Source: Brumimicrobium sp033722555 (GTDB lineage Bacteria; Bacteroidota; Bacteroidia; Flavobacteriales_D; Crocinitomicaceae). Taken from it: a stretch of DNA of 64,000 bases. Numbering within the stretch: the first letter of the stretch is position 1; every line of letters starts with the position of its first letter. The stretch is taken from assembly GCA_033722555.1 (NCBI GenBank), contig JAWVYS010000007.1:1-64000 (forward strand), read 5' to 3'. The position numbers and the translations under genes were made by a program. The notes beneath the pieces were generated by a model that saw nothing but the letters and a program-made list of their open reading frames with translations, searched no databases and had not been told where the DNA came from. This document shows, one piece after another, positions 25,665-34,546 of this stretch.

Positions 25665-27770
25665 ATGACAGTACGTCTCTTATTCATTTTGCTTATAGTT
25701 CTTACTGCTTTCGGGTGCCGTATCAACAGGGGATTCGAAGCTTTGAAAGAATATAATTACTTTGATGCGAAGAAGAATTTCGAAAAATCTCTCAAAAAGA
25801 AGACTTCACCTGCAGCTTACGGCCTCAGTGTTATTTATCACCGAACCGATAATCCTTTCCACAATCCTGATTCAGCCTATCATTATGCACTGCTAGCGGT
25901 TGAGAGTTATAACCTGCTGAGCGAGAAAAGCCGGGAAAAACTCAGTGAAGATCATGCTTTTGGTCAGGAAACGGTTGTTTTTCAAAGAAATAAGGTTAGT
26001 GAAAGTTTTTACCGGGAAGCCAAATCGATTAATACCGTTAAGGCATACAGGAATTTTATCGCCAATCATCCTTGGTCGGAATTGAAGGACAGTGCAATTT
26101 ATTTACGCGACCTTCTTGCGTTTGAGCAGGCGCTCCGAAAAAATACGAGTAAGGCCTACCGTGAATATTTACAATACTATCCGGAAAGTGAGCAATACCA
26201 AAAGGCTCAGGTGGCATTGCATAAAGCTGAATTTGAGGAAACAGTGATTCCCAACGATCCTGAATCTTATGCACGATTCATAGAAATTTTCCCGAACAAT
26301 CCGCTGGTGGAGGAGGCGAAGGCCAGAATTTATCAGTTGGAGACAGAAGAAAATACCAAAGAGGTGTATGCGGCCTTTATTAAAAAATATCCTGAAAGTC
26401 CTTATGTTTCTGACGCATGGAAGAACCTGTATCGCCTCTCGATCGCGGATTATAATGAGAAATCCATCAACGATTTCGTCCGGAAATATCCTGAATTTCC
26501 ATTTCCCGAACTTATTCAAAGAGATCTGCAACTTGTGGGTAGAGAAATGTATTTGTATAAACTTCGGGGTAAATATGGATTTATGGATTCCCGTGGATTG
26601 CCACTTATCCCACCTGTTTATGATTTTGCCCAAAATTTCAGTAACGGACTCGCTGTAGTAATGCGCAACGATAAATTCGGTTATATCAACAAAACTGGGG
26701 ATCCCATCATCGATTTTATGTTTGACGACGCACAGGATTTTAATCACGGACGGGCAATCGTGGAAGTTAACGGAAAATTAGGACTCATCAATCCTACCGG
26801 TGCTTTTGTCCTTGATCCCGTTTACGAAGACATCGGTGCTTTTTCTGAGGGATTATTTTACGTTCAGGACGAAAAAGGATATCAATATTATACCCTGGAA
26901 GGAAAGCCTGCCTTCGATATAGTTTTTGATGAAGCATTTTCTTTCGAAAACAGAAAAGCTTATGTAACTAGAGACGGTATTAACGGATTTATAGGACGGG
27001 GAGGTAATTTCCTTATTTCATCGTACAAGGGTAAACTCCGCAGATTCAGTGATACCATTTATGTGCTGGAAATGCGCGACTCCATGAATTTCATTACGGA
27101 GGATAGTGTTTTTTTGTTTCCGCGCTTTTTTGAAAGAATAGGTAACCTGAAAAACAACAGAGCCATTGTATCTACCGGAAATATGTATGGTTATGTGAAC
27201 GGTAAGGCAGAACTAATAATTCCTATGGAACTCAATGTTTTTCCGAATTATTTTCAGTTTGCCCAGTTCCATGAAGGTCATGCACGGCGGTATGTGAATG
27301 ACAAATTCGGACTTATCGACACCTTAGGAAAACGCGTACTTCCTGCTATTTTCACCGGAATCGGGGAGTATGGGGTACTTATTCCTGTCACAAAGGGAGA
27401 TCTTTGGGGATATACAAATAAGGACGCTAAACTCATCATTGATTATAAATTTGACTATGCTTTTCCTTTCCGAACGGGATATGCATTTATTGATAAACTG
27501 ATGAAAATGGGGATGATCAATGTCAAAGGGGAGCAGGTAATTGCCCCGGAATATGATGAGCTTGAATGGACGGTATCCGATTTGATTCTATTCAAAAAAG
27601 GCGAAGAGACCGGAATCCTTGACAAGACCGGAAAGCGAATTCTCGCACAAACCTATAAACGAATAGTTCCTGTTTCGGAAAGTCTTCTGCGCATGGAAGA
27701 TGATGAGAAAATTGATTATTATGATGTATCAAAATCCCGTTTAATTACGTTACAGTTAGAGCATGAATAA
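25665..27770 (+). CDS. WG-repeat lipoprotein with N-terminal TPR-like region
   Basis: A 701-residue predicted lipoprotein (lipobox TAFGC, Cys at about 19). The first about 280 residues are helical TPR-like repeats (KEYNYFDAKKNFEKSL; several P-E-S-P/Y repeats spaced about 40 residues). From about 290 to the end run WG-type beta-repeats of the form KYGFMD..G..LIPP.YD, GYINKTGDPIID, GLINPTGAFVLDP and GYTNKDAKLIID, about ten in all. WG repeats are structural and found in many Bacteroidota envelope proteins; function unknown. The gene overlaps the next by 8 bp. Confidence 0.8.
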   Translation: MTVRLLFILLIVLTAFGCRINRGFEALKEYNYFDAKKNFEKSLKKKTSPAAYGLSVIYHRTDNPFHNPDSAYHYALLAVESYNLLSEKSREKLSEDHAFGQETVVFQRNKVSESFYREAKSINTVKAYRNFIANHPWSELKDSAIYLRDLLAFEQALRKNTSKAYREYLQYYPESEQYQKAQVALHKAEFEETVIPNDPESYARFIEIFPNNPLVEEAKARIYQLETEENTKEVYAAFIKKYPESPYVSDAWKNLYRLSIADYNEKSINDFVRKYPEFPFPELIQRDLQLVGREMYLYKLRGKYGFMDSRGLPLIPPVYDFAQNFSNGLAVVMRNDKFGYINKTGDPIIDFMFDDAQDFNHGRAIVEVNGKLGLINPTGAFVLDPVYEDIGAFSEGLFYVQDEKGYQYYTLEGKPAFDIVFDEAFSFENRKAYVTRDGINGFIGRGGNFLISSYKGKLRRFSDTIYVLEMRDSMNFITEDSVFLFPRFFERIGNLKNNRAIVSTGNMYGYVNGKAELIIPMELNVFPNYFQFAQFHEGHARRYVNDKFGLIDTLGKRVLPAIFTGIGEYGVLIPVTKGDLWGYTNKDAKLIIDYKFDYAFPFRTGYAFIDKLMKMGMINVKGEQVIAPEYDELEWTVSDLILFKKGEETGILDKTGKRILAQTYKRIVPVSESLLRMEDDEKIDYYDVSKSRLITLQLEHE

Positions 27771-28548
27771 AGTACTTGATTTTATAGAGAATCACAAGTT
27801 CGGGATTGTCATTACGTTGATCGCCCATGTTGCTTTATTTATCTATTTTCAAATCGATACTTATACAGAACCTGTGACGTATGATACATTCAGTTATCGC
27901 ACCAAAGACAAGGAGGCTCCCGACGACATAGAAATTACTCCGGAACAAATTCAAACCCCTCAGGAAGCCGCTTTATTAAAGGAATCGGAACCGGTGAGTT
28001 CACTTGTAAAGAGCGCCAATGATCAACGGGAGGAAAGTAACGATAAGAATATAAAGTACACCTCTTATTCCGGAGACCCTGCTGAATCAGTCAAGGAATA
28101 TGAATCAAAAATTCTTCAGGAGCTCAATGCCGGGAAAACCCAAAAAGAGTCGGATGACGGTAAAACGGATCTTGAGGTAGGTAAGCAGAACGAAAATAAG
28201 ACAGAGAATAAAAGTTCCGGCCAGGCAGCGAGCGAAAAAAAGAAAGCAGGTAAAACGATGGTAGAGTATGATCTGGTTAATCGGCACCCTTTAAACAGGA
28301 ATGACTGGCACGTAAGAAATCCCGGTTATACCTGTGGAAATGTAAACGGTGTTGTCACGGTGAAAATCAGGGTAGCACAGAGCGGAAATGTGATAGATGC
28401 CGATTACATGCCTGAGAGAAGCTTAAATGCCGATGCCTGTATGATAGAAAAAGCTGAAGAGTATGCCCTTTTGTCGCGCTTCAATTATGACGGTACTGCC
28501 GGAAAGTATCAGGAAGGTACCATCACCTATCGTTTTGTTTACAGGTAA
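27763..28548 (+). CDS. TonB-like energy-transducer-type protein
   Basis: A 261-residue protein with one N-terminal membrane span (about 15-31). A long charged, disordered linker rich in E, K, S and Q follows (about 45-165). A C-terminal domain of about 90 residues (GVVTVKIRVAQSGNVIDADY, then GTITYRFVYR) has the TonB C-terminal strand pattern. It lacks the usual proline-rich linker of TonB. Its 8-bp overlap with the WG-repeat lipoprotein implies coupled translation and possibly a trans-envelope complex, which is inference only. Confidence 0.65.
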   Translation: MNKVLDFIENHKFGIVITLIAHVALFIYFQIDTYTEPVTYDTFSYRTKDKEAPDDIEITPEQIQTPQEAALLKESEPVSSLVKSANDQREESNDKNIKYTSYSGDPAESVKEYESKILQELNAGKTQKESDDGKTDLEVGKQNENKTENKSSGQAASEKKKAGKTMVEYDLVNRHPLNRNDWHVRNPGYTCGNVNGVVTVKIRVAQSGNVIDADYMPERSLNADACMIEKAEEYALLSRFNYDGTAGKYQEGTITYRFVYR

Positions 28549-28557
28549 GAAAACATC

Positions 28558-29451
28558 ATGAGAAATTTCATACGAAGCATAACACCCTCATTTTTACTCA
28601 ACCTGTACAGAAAATATAAGAAGGAGCAAGTAAGACGGGCTCTCAAAAAGCAGGCACTTGAAAATAAGGGTTGGACAGAAGAACAACTTCTCGCTCAGTT
28701 ACGGACCGCAGGCATTCAGGAGAATGATACGCTCCTTGTTCATTCCGCTCTTTCAAAAATGGGATATGTTGACGGAGGGGCACAGACTGTAGTGGAAGCC
28801 CTGTTAAAAAGTGTTGGTAAATCGGGACATCTCCTCATGCCAAATTCCCCAAATGCTTCTTTTCAGCTTGATTATATCAAGCATTTAGAGGTGTTTAATG
28901 TTTCAGAGGATGCGAGCAGATTGGGTGCTATCACGGAATATTTCCGCAAACTGCCCGATGCTCAACGCAGCTGTCATCCTACCGAGCCTGTAAGCTGTGT
29001 AGGGCCACGAGCAGATTATTTTGTTTCCGGACATTTTGGAGAATTAACACCTTATACCGACAAAAGTCCCTTCTACAGAGTCGCTGAGCAGGGAGGGAAG
29101 ATTCTGATGATAGGAGTGACCCTCGATAATGCCGGAACAAATTTACATACGCTGGAAGATGCGGTCGATGACTTTAAATTTCCGGTTTATTTCCCGGAAA
29201 TTTTTGAGGTGAGGATTAAATCACCGGACGGCTCAATAGATACAATGAAAACTAAGGTGCACGATCCTGTTTGGTCGAAAAAGAGGCGTTGCGACGAACT
29301 TATTCCCTTATTCGAACAAGCAGGTTGTTTGAAGCATGTAGTTATAGGCAATGCCGATTCCTTGTTGATCGATGCCAGGGAAATGCTGGAAGTAATGATA
29401 CGGTCTTACCGCGAAAAGGGAATTACGATGTACACCCCGCAAGGAAGTTAA
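28558..29451 (+). CDS. AAC(3)/YokD-family N-acetyltransferase
   Basis: A 297-residue protein of the aminoglycoside 3-N-acetyltransferase fold. Motifs are LLVHSALSKMGYVDGG near residue 60, LLMPNSPNASF, the RSCHPTEPVSCVGPRA segment with the conserved histidine, and TPYTDKSPFYR. Chromosomal relatives in environmental Bacteroidota usually sit in polysaccharide or nucleotide-sugar contexts, and resistance cannot be assumed. A 35-residue basic N-terminal extension precedes the domain. It follows the TonB-like gene by 9 bp. Confidence 0.77.
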   Translation: MRNFIRSITPSFLLNLYRKYKKEQVRRALKKQALENKGWTEEQLLAQLRTAGIQENDTLLVHSALSKMGYVDGGAQTVVEALLKSVGKSGHLLMPNSPNASFQLDYIKHLEVFNVSEDASRLGAITEYFRKLPDAQRSCHPTEPVSCVGPRADYFVSGHFGELTPYTDKSPFYRVAEQGGKILMIGVTLDNAGTNLHTLEDAVDDFKFPVYFPEIFEVRIKSPDGSIDTMKTKVHDPVWSKKRRCDELIPLFEQAGCLKHVVIGNADSLLIDAREMLEVMIRSYREKGITMYTPQGS

Positions 29452-29495
29452 AAATTATTGTTATCTTAAAGAGAACGAAAAAAACGGACAAACAC

Positions 29496-29861
29496 ATGAA
29501 TACGAAGAAAACATTGGTTTTAGGAGCGAGTGAAAATCCTTCAAGATATGCGAATATGGCTGTGAAGCGGCTTCTTCAGTACGATATTCCCGTGGTGGCG
29601 GTTGGTTATAAAGAAGGCAATATCGAGGGAGTTAAAATACAAAAGGAATTTCCTTCCCGGGAAGAAATAGATACGGTGACCCTTTATTTGTCAAGAAAAA
29701 ATCAGGAACAGTACTATGATGATATAGTAGCTTTAAAACCGAGACGTGTTATTTTCAATCCCGGAACCTCGAATCCCGAATTTGAAAAGCGCCTCACGGA
29801 AAATAACATAGATGTTGTCCCGGCCTGCACACTTGTTATGCTGAGTACGAAGGAGTATTGA
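29496..29861 (+). CDS. CoA-binding (YccU-like) domain protein
   Basis: A 121-residue Rossmann-like CoA-binding protein: KKTLVLGASENPSRYANMA with the nucleotide loop, VVAVGYKEG, and FNPGTSNPEFEKRL then VPACTLVML. The group resembles the CoA-binding domain of succinyl-CoA synthetase alpha and is often near housekeeping genes; its role is not known. The start is the ATG at 29496. A longer in-frame ORF from 29271 overlaps the previous gene and is not supported. Confidence 0.83.
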   Translation: MNTKKTLVLGASENPSRYANMAVKRLLQYDIPVVAVGYKEGNIEGVKIQKEFPSREEIDTVTLYLSRKNQEQYYDDIVALKPRRVIFNPGTSNPEFEKRLTENNIDVVPACTLVMLSTKEY

Positions 29862-29896
29862 AATAAAAATGTGTGCTAAAGAAACGGATCTAATTT

Positions 29897-30694
29897 CTAA
29901 TTCATTCCGCGTTCTTTCTTAATACTGTCGTAAGCTTCCTGGATGCGTTGGAATTTTTCCTTTGCGCCTTTTTCGTATTCCTGTCCCATCTGAGATACTT
30001 TATCAGGATGGTATCGCACCGCCATTTTTCTATACGCTTTTTTAACTTCCTGATCCGTAGCGCTTTTTTCGATTCCAAGGATGCGATAATCACTGTCTGT
30101 ATCCCTGTAGAACATGTTTTTCACGCTGTTGAAATCCAGGTCCGGTACACCCAGTAACTGTGCTATCTTCTCCAACACAGTCATTTCTGCCTGAGATACA
30201 TTTCCGTCTGCCTTAGCGATACCGAACAGGTAATGAACGAGTTGTATGCGCACCTCTTGGCGGGTCCGCATTTTGATATCCATGCAAATTTGTGTCAGCG
30301 GAATGGCTTCCTGCCTGTCAATAAAAGATTTCAAAGTCTGAAGATGGGTTGTCATGAATTGTGAACCGAACTGTTGACGGAGAAATGATTTCACGTATTC
30401 CAACTCAGATTTTACGATCTTCTCATCGGCTTTCATAACGGCGGCTGATAGAGCCAATAACATGGTAGGAAAGTCGTAGCGTTGTGATTGACTTTGATAG
30501 AAATTAAAGAAATCCTGGTTGGAGCCAAAATGTTCACGGGCTTGGTGTGCCTGTCTTTCATTCATATACTGAGCAGCCCGACCGAAATTATCGATAAAAG
30601 CACCGATCAGAAAGCCTACAAAGGCCCCGAAAAAACGAAAGCCGGTCAGATAAAACCCCAAACCGGCTCCGATCCATTTAAAATATCCTGTCAT
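29897..30694 (-). CDS. DjlA-like membrane co-chaperone (TerB plus J domain)
   Basis: A 265-residue protein with a glycine-rich membrane segment at the N-terminus (about 8-32). A TerB-type helical domain covers about 60-175 (ALSAAVMKADEKIVKSELEYVK and GIAKADGNVSQAEM repeats). A J domain covers about 195-265, with RYHPDKV carrying the HPD triad. This is the architecture of DjlA, which stimulates DnaK at the inner membrane. The ATG at 30694 is chosen because the upstream in-frame codons lie within the htpG terminator. It follows htpG in the same direction, a sensible pairing of chaperone genes. Confidence 0.85.
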   Translation of the reverse strand: MTGYFKWIGAGLGFYLTGFRFFGAFVGFLIGAFIDNFGRAAQYMNERQAHQAREHFGSNQDFFNFYQSQSQRYDFPTMLLALSAAVMKADEKIVKSELEYVKSFLRQQFGSQFMTTHLQTLKSFIDRQEAIPLTQICMDIKMRTRQEVRIQLVHYLFGIAKADGNVSQAEMTVLEKIAQLLGVPDLDFNSVKNMFYRDTDSDYRILGIEKSATDQEVKKAYRKMAVRYHPDKVSQMGQEYEKGAKEKFQRIQEAYDSIKKERGMN

Positions 30695-30698
30695 GTTC

Positions 30699-30728
30699 AA
30701 AAAATAGAGCGGGAAGTGATTCCCGCTC
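30699..30728 (-). terminator. Intrinsic terminator after htpG
   Basis: A 9-bp perfect stem GAGCGGGAA/TTCCCGCTC (30707-30715, 30720-30728) with a GTGA/TCAC loop. On the minus strand it is followed by TATTTTTTG. It lies 9 bp after the htpG stop and just before the djlA-like start, so the J-protein gene depends on read-through or an own promoter. Confidence 0.85.
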
Positions 30729-30736
30729 CTCAAAAT

Positions 30737-32626
30737 TTATACTAATTCGATGCTTCGGTTAACAAATTCAGTGAGGGCTTCACCCTTTAACATTCCCTGC
30801 GACAACAAGGCAAGGTCTGTCAGTTGTTTGGCCATCCTTTCCTGATCTCCTTTTTCTCCCGTGTTGAGTAAGCTCAGTATCTTTGGGTGATTGCTATTGA
30901 CCACCATCGTATACATTTCCGGAAAAGCTCCCATGAATCCGGCGCCGCCCATTTGCTGTTGTTCTTTCATTCTTCGGATGAACTCAGGTTGAGTCATCAC
31001 AATAGGAGCATCGGTTTCTGACATACTTTCAAACTGCACTTTGAATTTTTGTTTGTCCAGAATTTCTTCAAAAACAGGCTGTAATTTTTTCTGTTCGTCC
31101 TCGGATAATTTGGACGGAAGTTCATCGTCTTTCTTGATAAGGTTATCCAGGGTATCTGCATCCACACGTGCGAATGATACATTCTCAAGAGACATTTCCA
31201 TTTTCTGAATCCAGTGAGAGGCGAGGGGGCCTTGAATTTCAAGCACCTCATAAGATCTGTTTTTCGCTGCTTTTACAAAACTGTACTGTTGTTCTGCGTC
31301 GTTTGTATAAAGAAAAACAGTTTTTCCGTTTTTGTCGGTTTGAAGATCTTTTACCTTTTCCTTGAATTCGTCAATCGTAAAGTGCTTTCCATCAGTATTT
31401 TTAACCAAAGAAAAAGCCTTTGCTTTCTCTGCGAATTTGTCGTCCGAGAGCGTGCCGTATTCCACAAATATGCGCAGGTCGTTCCATTTCTTTTCAAAAT
31501 CCTCGCGGTCCTTGTTGAACATTTGCTTCAGTTTGTCAGCGACCTTTTTTGTGATGTGGGCACTGATTTTCTTAACATTGGAATCACTTTGGAGGTAAGA
31601 TCTTGAAACGTTTAGCGGAATATCCGGAGAATCGATTACACCGTGCAATAAAGTAAGGAATTCAGGGACGATCTCTTCCACGTTATCAGTAATGAAAACC
31701 TGGTTGGAGTAGAGCTGTATTTTGTTTCGTTGAATTTCTACATTTTCCTTGATTTTCGGGAAATACAGGATACCTGTCAGGTTGAATGGATAATCAACGT
31801 TCAGGTGGATATGAAACAAGGGTTCCTCGAAAGAGGCCGGGTATAGTTCATGGTAGAACGATTTGTAATCCTTGTCTTCCAGCTCACTGGGCTGTATCGT
31901 CCAGGCAGGATTGGTGTTATTTACCTGGTTGGGTACCTCAACGGAAATTTCTTTGATATTTCCCTCTTTGTCTTTTTCGCCTTCCGGATGTTCCTTTTTC
32001 TCCGTTCTTGTTCCAAAAATAACGGGAATAGGAAGGAATTTACAGTATTTATTGAGGATGCCCTCAATTCTCGATTCTTCCAGAAATTCTTTGGAATCTT
32101 TGTTGATGTGCAGGATGATATCGGTACCGCGTTGCTCTTTGTCGATATCCTTCATTGTGAACTCAGTTGTTCCGGTACTTTCCCATTCTACTGCCTGAGC
32201 ATCGTCGTGTCTTGCCAAGGAGCGAATCTGAACTTTCTCGGCTACCATGAAAGCAGAATAAAAACCGAGCCCGAAATGACCGATTATTTGTTCTTTGGCA
32301 TCAGAATCCTTGTATTTCTGAACGAATTCTTCCGCGCCTGAGAAAGCGATCTGGTTGATATATTTGTCGATCTCTTCCGCATTCATTCCGATACCGTAAT
32401 CTCTGATCGTAAGCGTTTTTGCCTTTTTATCGAGGATCACCTCTACTTTCAAGTCTCCAACTTCTTTGTTGTATTCACCACTTTTTGAGAGAACCTTTAG
32501 CTTTTGAGAGGCGTCTACCGCATTGGATACCAGTTCTCTCAAGAATATTTCGTGATCAGAATACAAGAATTTTTTAATGATCGGAAAGATATTTTCCGTC
32601 TGAACATTAATATGGCCTGTTTTCAT
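30737..32626 (-). CDS. htpG: Chaperone HtpG (Hsp90)
   Basis: A 629-residue Hsp90. The N-terminal ATPase has FLRELVSNAVDASQKL (N-E region), DYGIGMNAEEI, and IGHFGLGFYSAFMVA as the lid and glycine-rich motifs. The middle domain has the catalytic-arginine segment LNVSRSYLQSD. The C-terminal dimerisation domain is complete. It is an ATP-dependent general chaperone in the cytoplasm. Length is normal. A sigma-54-like promoter motif lies upstream (see 32659-32703). Confidence 0.96.
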   Translation of the reverse strand: MKTGHINVQTENIFPIIKKFLYSDHEIFLRELVSNAVDASQKLKVLSKSGEYNKEVGDLKVEVILDKKAKTLTIRDYGIGMNAEEIDKYINQIAFSGAEEFVQKYKDSDAKEQIIGHFGLGFYSAFMVAEKVQIRSLARHDDAQAVEWESTGTTEFTMKDIDKEQRGTDIILHINKDSKEFLEESRIEGILNKYCKFLPIPVIFGTRTEKKEHPEGEKDKEGNIKEISVEVPNQVNNTNPAWTIQPSELEDKDYKSFYHELYPASFEEPLFHIHLNVDYPFNLTGILYFPKIKENVEIQRNKIQLYSNQVFITDNVEEIVPEFLTLLHGVIDSPDIPLNVSRSYLQSDSNVKKISAHITKKVADKLKQMFNKDREDFEKKWNDLRIFVEYGTLSDDKFAEKAKAFSLVKNTDGKHFTIDEFKEKVKDLQTDKNGKTVFLYTNDAEQQYSFVKAAKNRSYEVLEIQGPLASHWIQKMEMSLENVSFARVDADTLDNLIKKDDELPSKLSEDEQKKLQPVFEEILDKQKFKVQFESMSETDAPIVMTQPEFIRRMKEQQQMGGAGFMGAFPEMYTMVVNSNHPKILSLLNTGEKGDQERMAKQLTDLALLSQGMLKGEALTEFVNRSIELV

Positions 32627-32658
32627 GTTTTATTAATTTTTTATTGCGATCCGTAAAA

Positions 32659-32703
32659 GTCAATCTCTGTGCCAGCAAATAAAAACTGCCAAAATGACGT
32701 CAG
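32659..32703 (-). promoter_or_regulatory. Candidate htpG promoter: sigma-54-like element with upstream palindrome
   Basis: On the minus strand TGGCAC-N5-TTGAC (32674 down to 32659) is close to the sigma-54 consensus TGGCAC-N5-TTGCA. The -12 half would place the transcript start about 20 nt before the ATG at 32626. About 12 bp further upstream is CTGACGTCATTTTGGCAG (32703 down to 32686), an imperfect palindrome that could be an activator site. Function is inferred from pattern only. Confidence 0.4.
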
Positions 32704-32748
32704 AAGTCAGGTATAAACTCCCGTTGCGTGAAAAAGCGGCAGAAGGTG

Positions 32749-33630
32749 TCAATTATCGAGAGCACACGTTTCCTGATCGAGCTCAGTTTCTATGGTCATG
32801 TGTTTGAAATGGTAAGGATCAAGGGCATCTTTGATTTCATTTTTTACTTGAAGTAAATCTTGTAATGAATTGATATTTTTTAATTTAACGTGTGTAGAAA
32901 ACACATGGCTTTCTCCTTCCAATGACCAGATGTGGGTGTGATGCAAAGATTGCACATGATCAATAGTTACCAATTTTTTCTTGATTTCCACCATGTCTAT
33001 TTCTTCCGGTTTTCCCTGTAAGAATACGTAGAGCGTTTTTTTCAGTCGTTTAACTACATTGTAGAGAATGTAGGCCGTAATCAAGAGGGAAAGAGCGGGG
33101 TCGAGGTAATCGATGCGGTAAAAATTCAAGACGATTGCCACAATGAGTATAGCCACCCAGCCTAATACATCCTCCAGGAGGTGCCAGGATATCATTTTTT
33201 CATTGATGGATTTTCCTTTACTCAGTTTCCATGCCGCAAAACCGTTTACCGCAACCCCTACAATCGCGAACAGCAGCATTCCCTGAGCGTCTGATGGCTC
33301 AGGTTCAATCAACCTGCCAGCCGCTTCATAAATCACGTAAATGGATCCTGCGATTAGCATGAGGGCAGTTATAAGGGCACCAAGCAGGGAAAAGCGTGCA
33401 TAACCGAAGGAAAATTCGTTATCCGCCTTATCTTTTGATTTCTTTTCAAGGTACAATGCCGTTCCAAGTGATATACTGTCACCGAGGTCGTGGATGGCAT
33501 CCGATATTATGGCCACGCTGTTCACGAAGTAGCCACCTATCAGTTCAAAAACAGTGAAGGATAGGTTCAGGATAAATGCGATTTTCAGGTTTTTGCCTGA
33601 TTGGTATTCGTCGTGATGATCTATTCCCAT
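32749..33630 (-). CDS. Cation diffusion facilitator (CzcD/ZnT-type) transporter
   Basis: A 293-residue CDF protein with six membrane helices. Metal-site motifs are HxxxD in DAIHDLGD (TM2, about residue 42) and HxxxD in SWHLLEDVLG (TM5, about residue 148). The C-terminal cytoplasmic domain has HHTHIWSLEGE and the KNINSLQDLL segment. These proteins export zinc or related divalent cations in exchange for protons. The His-Asp pairs favour zinc. It is in an operon-like run with the DUF2231 gene 15 bp upstream. Confidence 0.9.
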   Translation of the reverse strand: MGIDHHDEYQSGKNLKIAFILNLSFTVFELIGGYFVNSVAIISDAIHDLGDSISLGTALYLEKKSKDKADNEFSFGYARFSLLGALITALMLIAGSIYVIYEAAGRLIEPEPSDAQGMLLFAIVGVAVNGFAAWKLSKGKSINEKMISWHLLEDVLGWVAILIVAIVLNFYRIDYLDPALSLLITAYILYNVVKRLKKTLYVFLQGKPEEIDMVEIKKKLVTIDHVQSLHHTHIWSLEGESHVFSTHVKLKNINSLQDLLQVKNEIKDALDPYHFKHMTIETELDQETCALDN

Positions 33631-33645
33631 GCTACTGTTCCGGAT

Positions 33646-34125
33646 TTAGTCGAATTCGCTGCAATCTTCAGAGGGTATGCTTACCCCGGCGGCTTGTTCA
33701 TATACCAATTCACTTCCTAGACTACCGACATAAATCAAGAGTCCTGCGCCGCTGATCAAAAGCAATACCACCAGAATATTTGCCCAGTAGCGCAAATAGG
33801 CGAGTATTTTAAATAAATCAAGTAAAATCAGCAGCGATGCCATAGAGAAAATCCAGGTTGCCGTAAGCGCGTAATTTTCATGCGTTTTTAGTACCGTTGG
33901 ATCACAAAGTGTCCGTGAGACTATTCCGTCAGCCAAATCCCCGGTATAAATCGAAAACCAGGCGCCGACGGTACCAATTATAGTTAGGATACCACCCATG
34001 CGGAGAGCCAGAGGATTTTTAAAGAACACACCCCATGAGAAAATGACTGCCGCTAACAAAAGTGCAGCCAGGGGTAAATGTACGGACAAGGGGTGTAATA
34101 GTTCTGGACGCAAAGCACACAGCAT
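33646..34125 (-). CDS. DUF2231-type membrane protein
   Basis: A 159-residue protein with four hydrophobic segments. The early HPLSVHLPLAALLLA and the later HENYALTATWIFS, with GSELVYEQAAGVS near the end, follow the DUF2231 pattern in which paired histidines in membrane helices may bind heme. It lies 15 bp from the CDF gene and 10 bp from the next lipoprotein gene. Function unknown. Confidence 0.7.
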   Translation of the reverse strand: MLCALRPELLHPLSVHLPLAALLLAAVIFSWGVFFKNPLALRMGGILTIIGTVGAWFSIYTGDLADGIVSRTLCDPTVLKTHENYALTATWIFSMASLLILLDLFKILAYLRYWANILVVLLLISGAGLLIYVGSLGSELVYEQAAGVSIPSEDCSEFD

Positions 34126-34135
34126 TCCGGTCAGC

Positions 34136-34450
34136 TTATTCCATGATCGTTACCTTCAGGGGATCCAGCCTTTTTCCTTTTTTCTCTACTTCTACCTCTA
34201 CTTTCTGGCCTTCTTTCAGCACTTCGAATTCTACGGTTTCGCCATTTTGTGTAAGAACAGTACCTTCGGTAAAATAAAGTTCCAGTACCTTGCCGTCTGC
34301 TGTTTCTACATAAATTTCTGTTTTATCGGCTTCTACCTCTTTAACATTGCCCTGATAGGTGCCTGAATCCACGACATCCGTGTTTTCTCCGCAGGAGTTA
34401 AAAGTAAAGGCTGTAAAAGCGATTGTGAGTGCAAATACTATTTTTTTCAT
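34136..34450 (-). CDS. Small lipoprotein of unknown function
   Basis: A 104-residue predicted lipoprotein with signal peptide ending FNSC (Cys at 20). The mature part is very acidic and basic in alternation (VEVEVEKKGKRLD) and looks like a small beta-barrel: GTYQGNVKEVE, KTEIYVETADGKVLELYF. This resembles an OB-like or DUF5666-type fold but the match is not firm. The start at 34450 is chosen over 34468 because MKKIVFA opens a standard signal peptide. Confidence 0.6.
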   Translation of the reverse strand: MKKIVFALTIAFTAFTFNSCGENTDVVDSGTYQGNVKEVEADKTEIYVETADGKVLELYFTEGTVLTQNGETVEFEVLKEGQKVEVEVEKKGKRLDPLKVTIME

Positions 34451-34546
34451 AACTGATGATTTATACATAAAATTTGAATGTTCTAAAAATAAGAAAAAAG
34501 TACAGGTTGGATCAGAGATAACGGTAAAAATTCAGCAAAATCAAGT

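Noticed and set aside
26169..26747. 192-codon antisense frame in the WG-repeat gene
   Set aside because: The sense strand has regular WG repeats; the antisense product has no family features.
29271..29495. 75-codon N-terminal extension of the CoA-binding protein
   Set aside because: It overlaps the acetyltransferase gene in another frame and adds nothing to the CoA-binding fold; the ATG at 29496 is sufficient.
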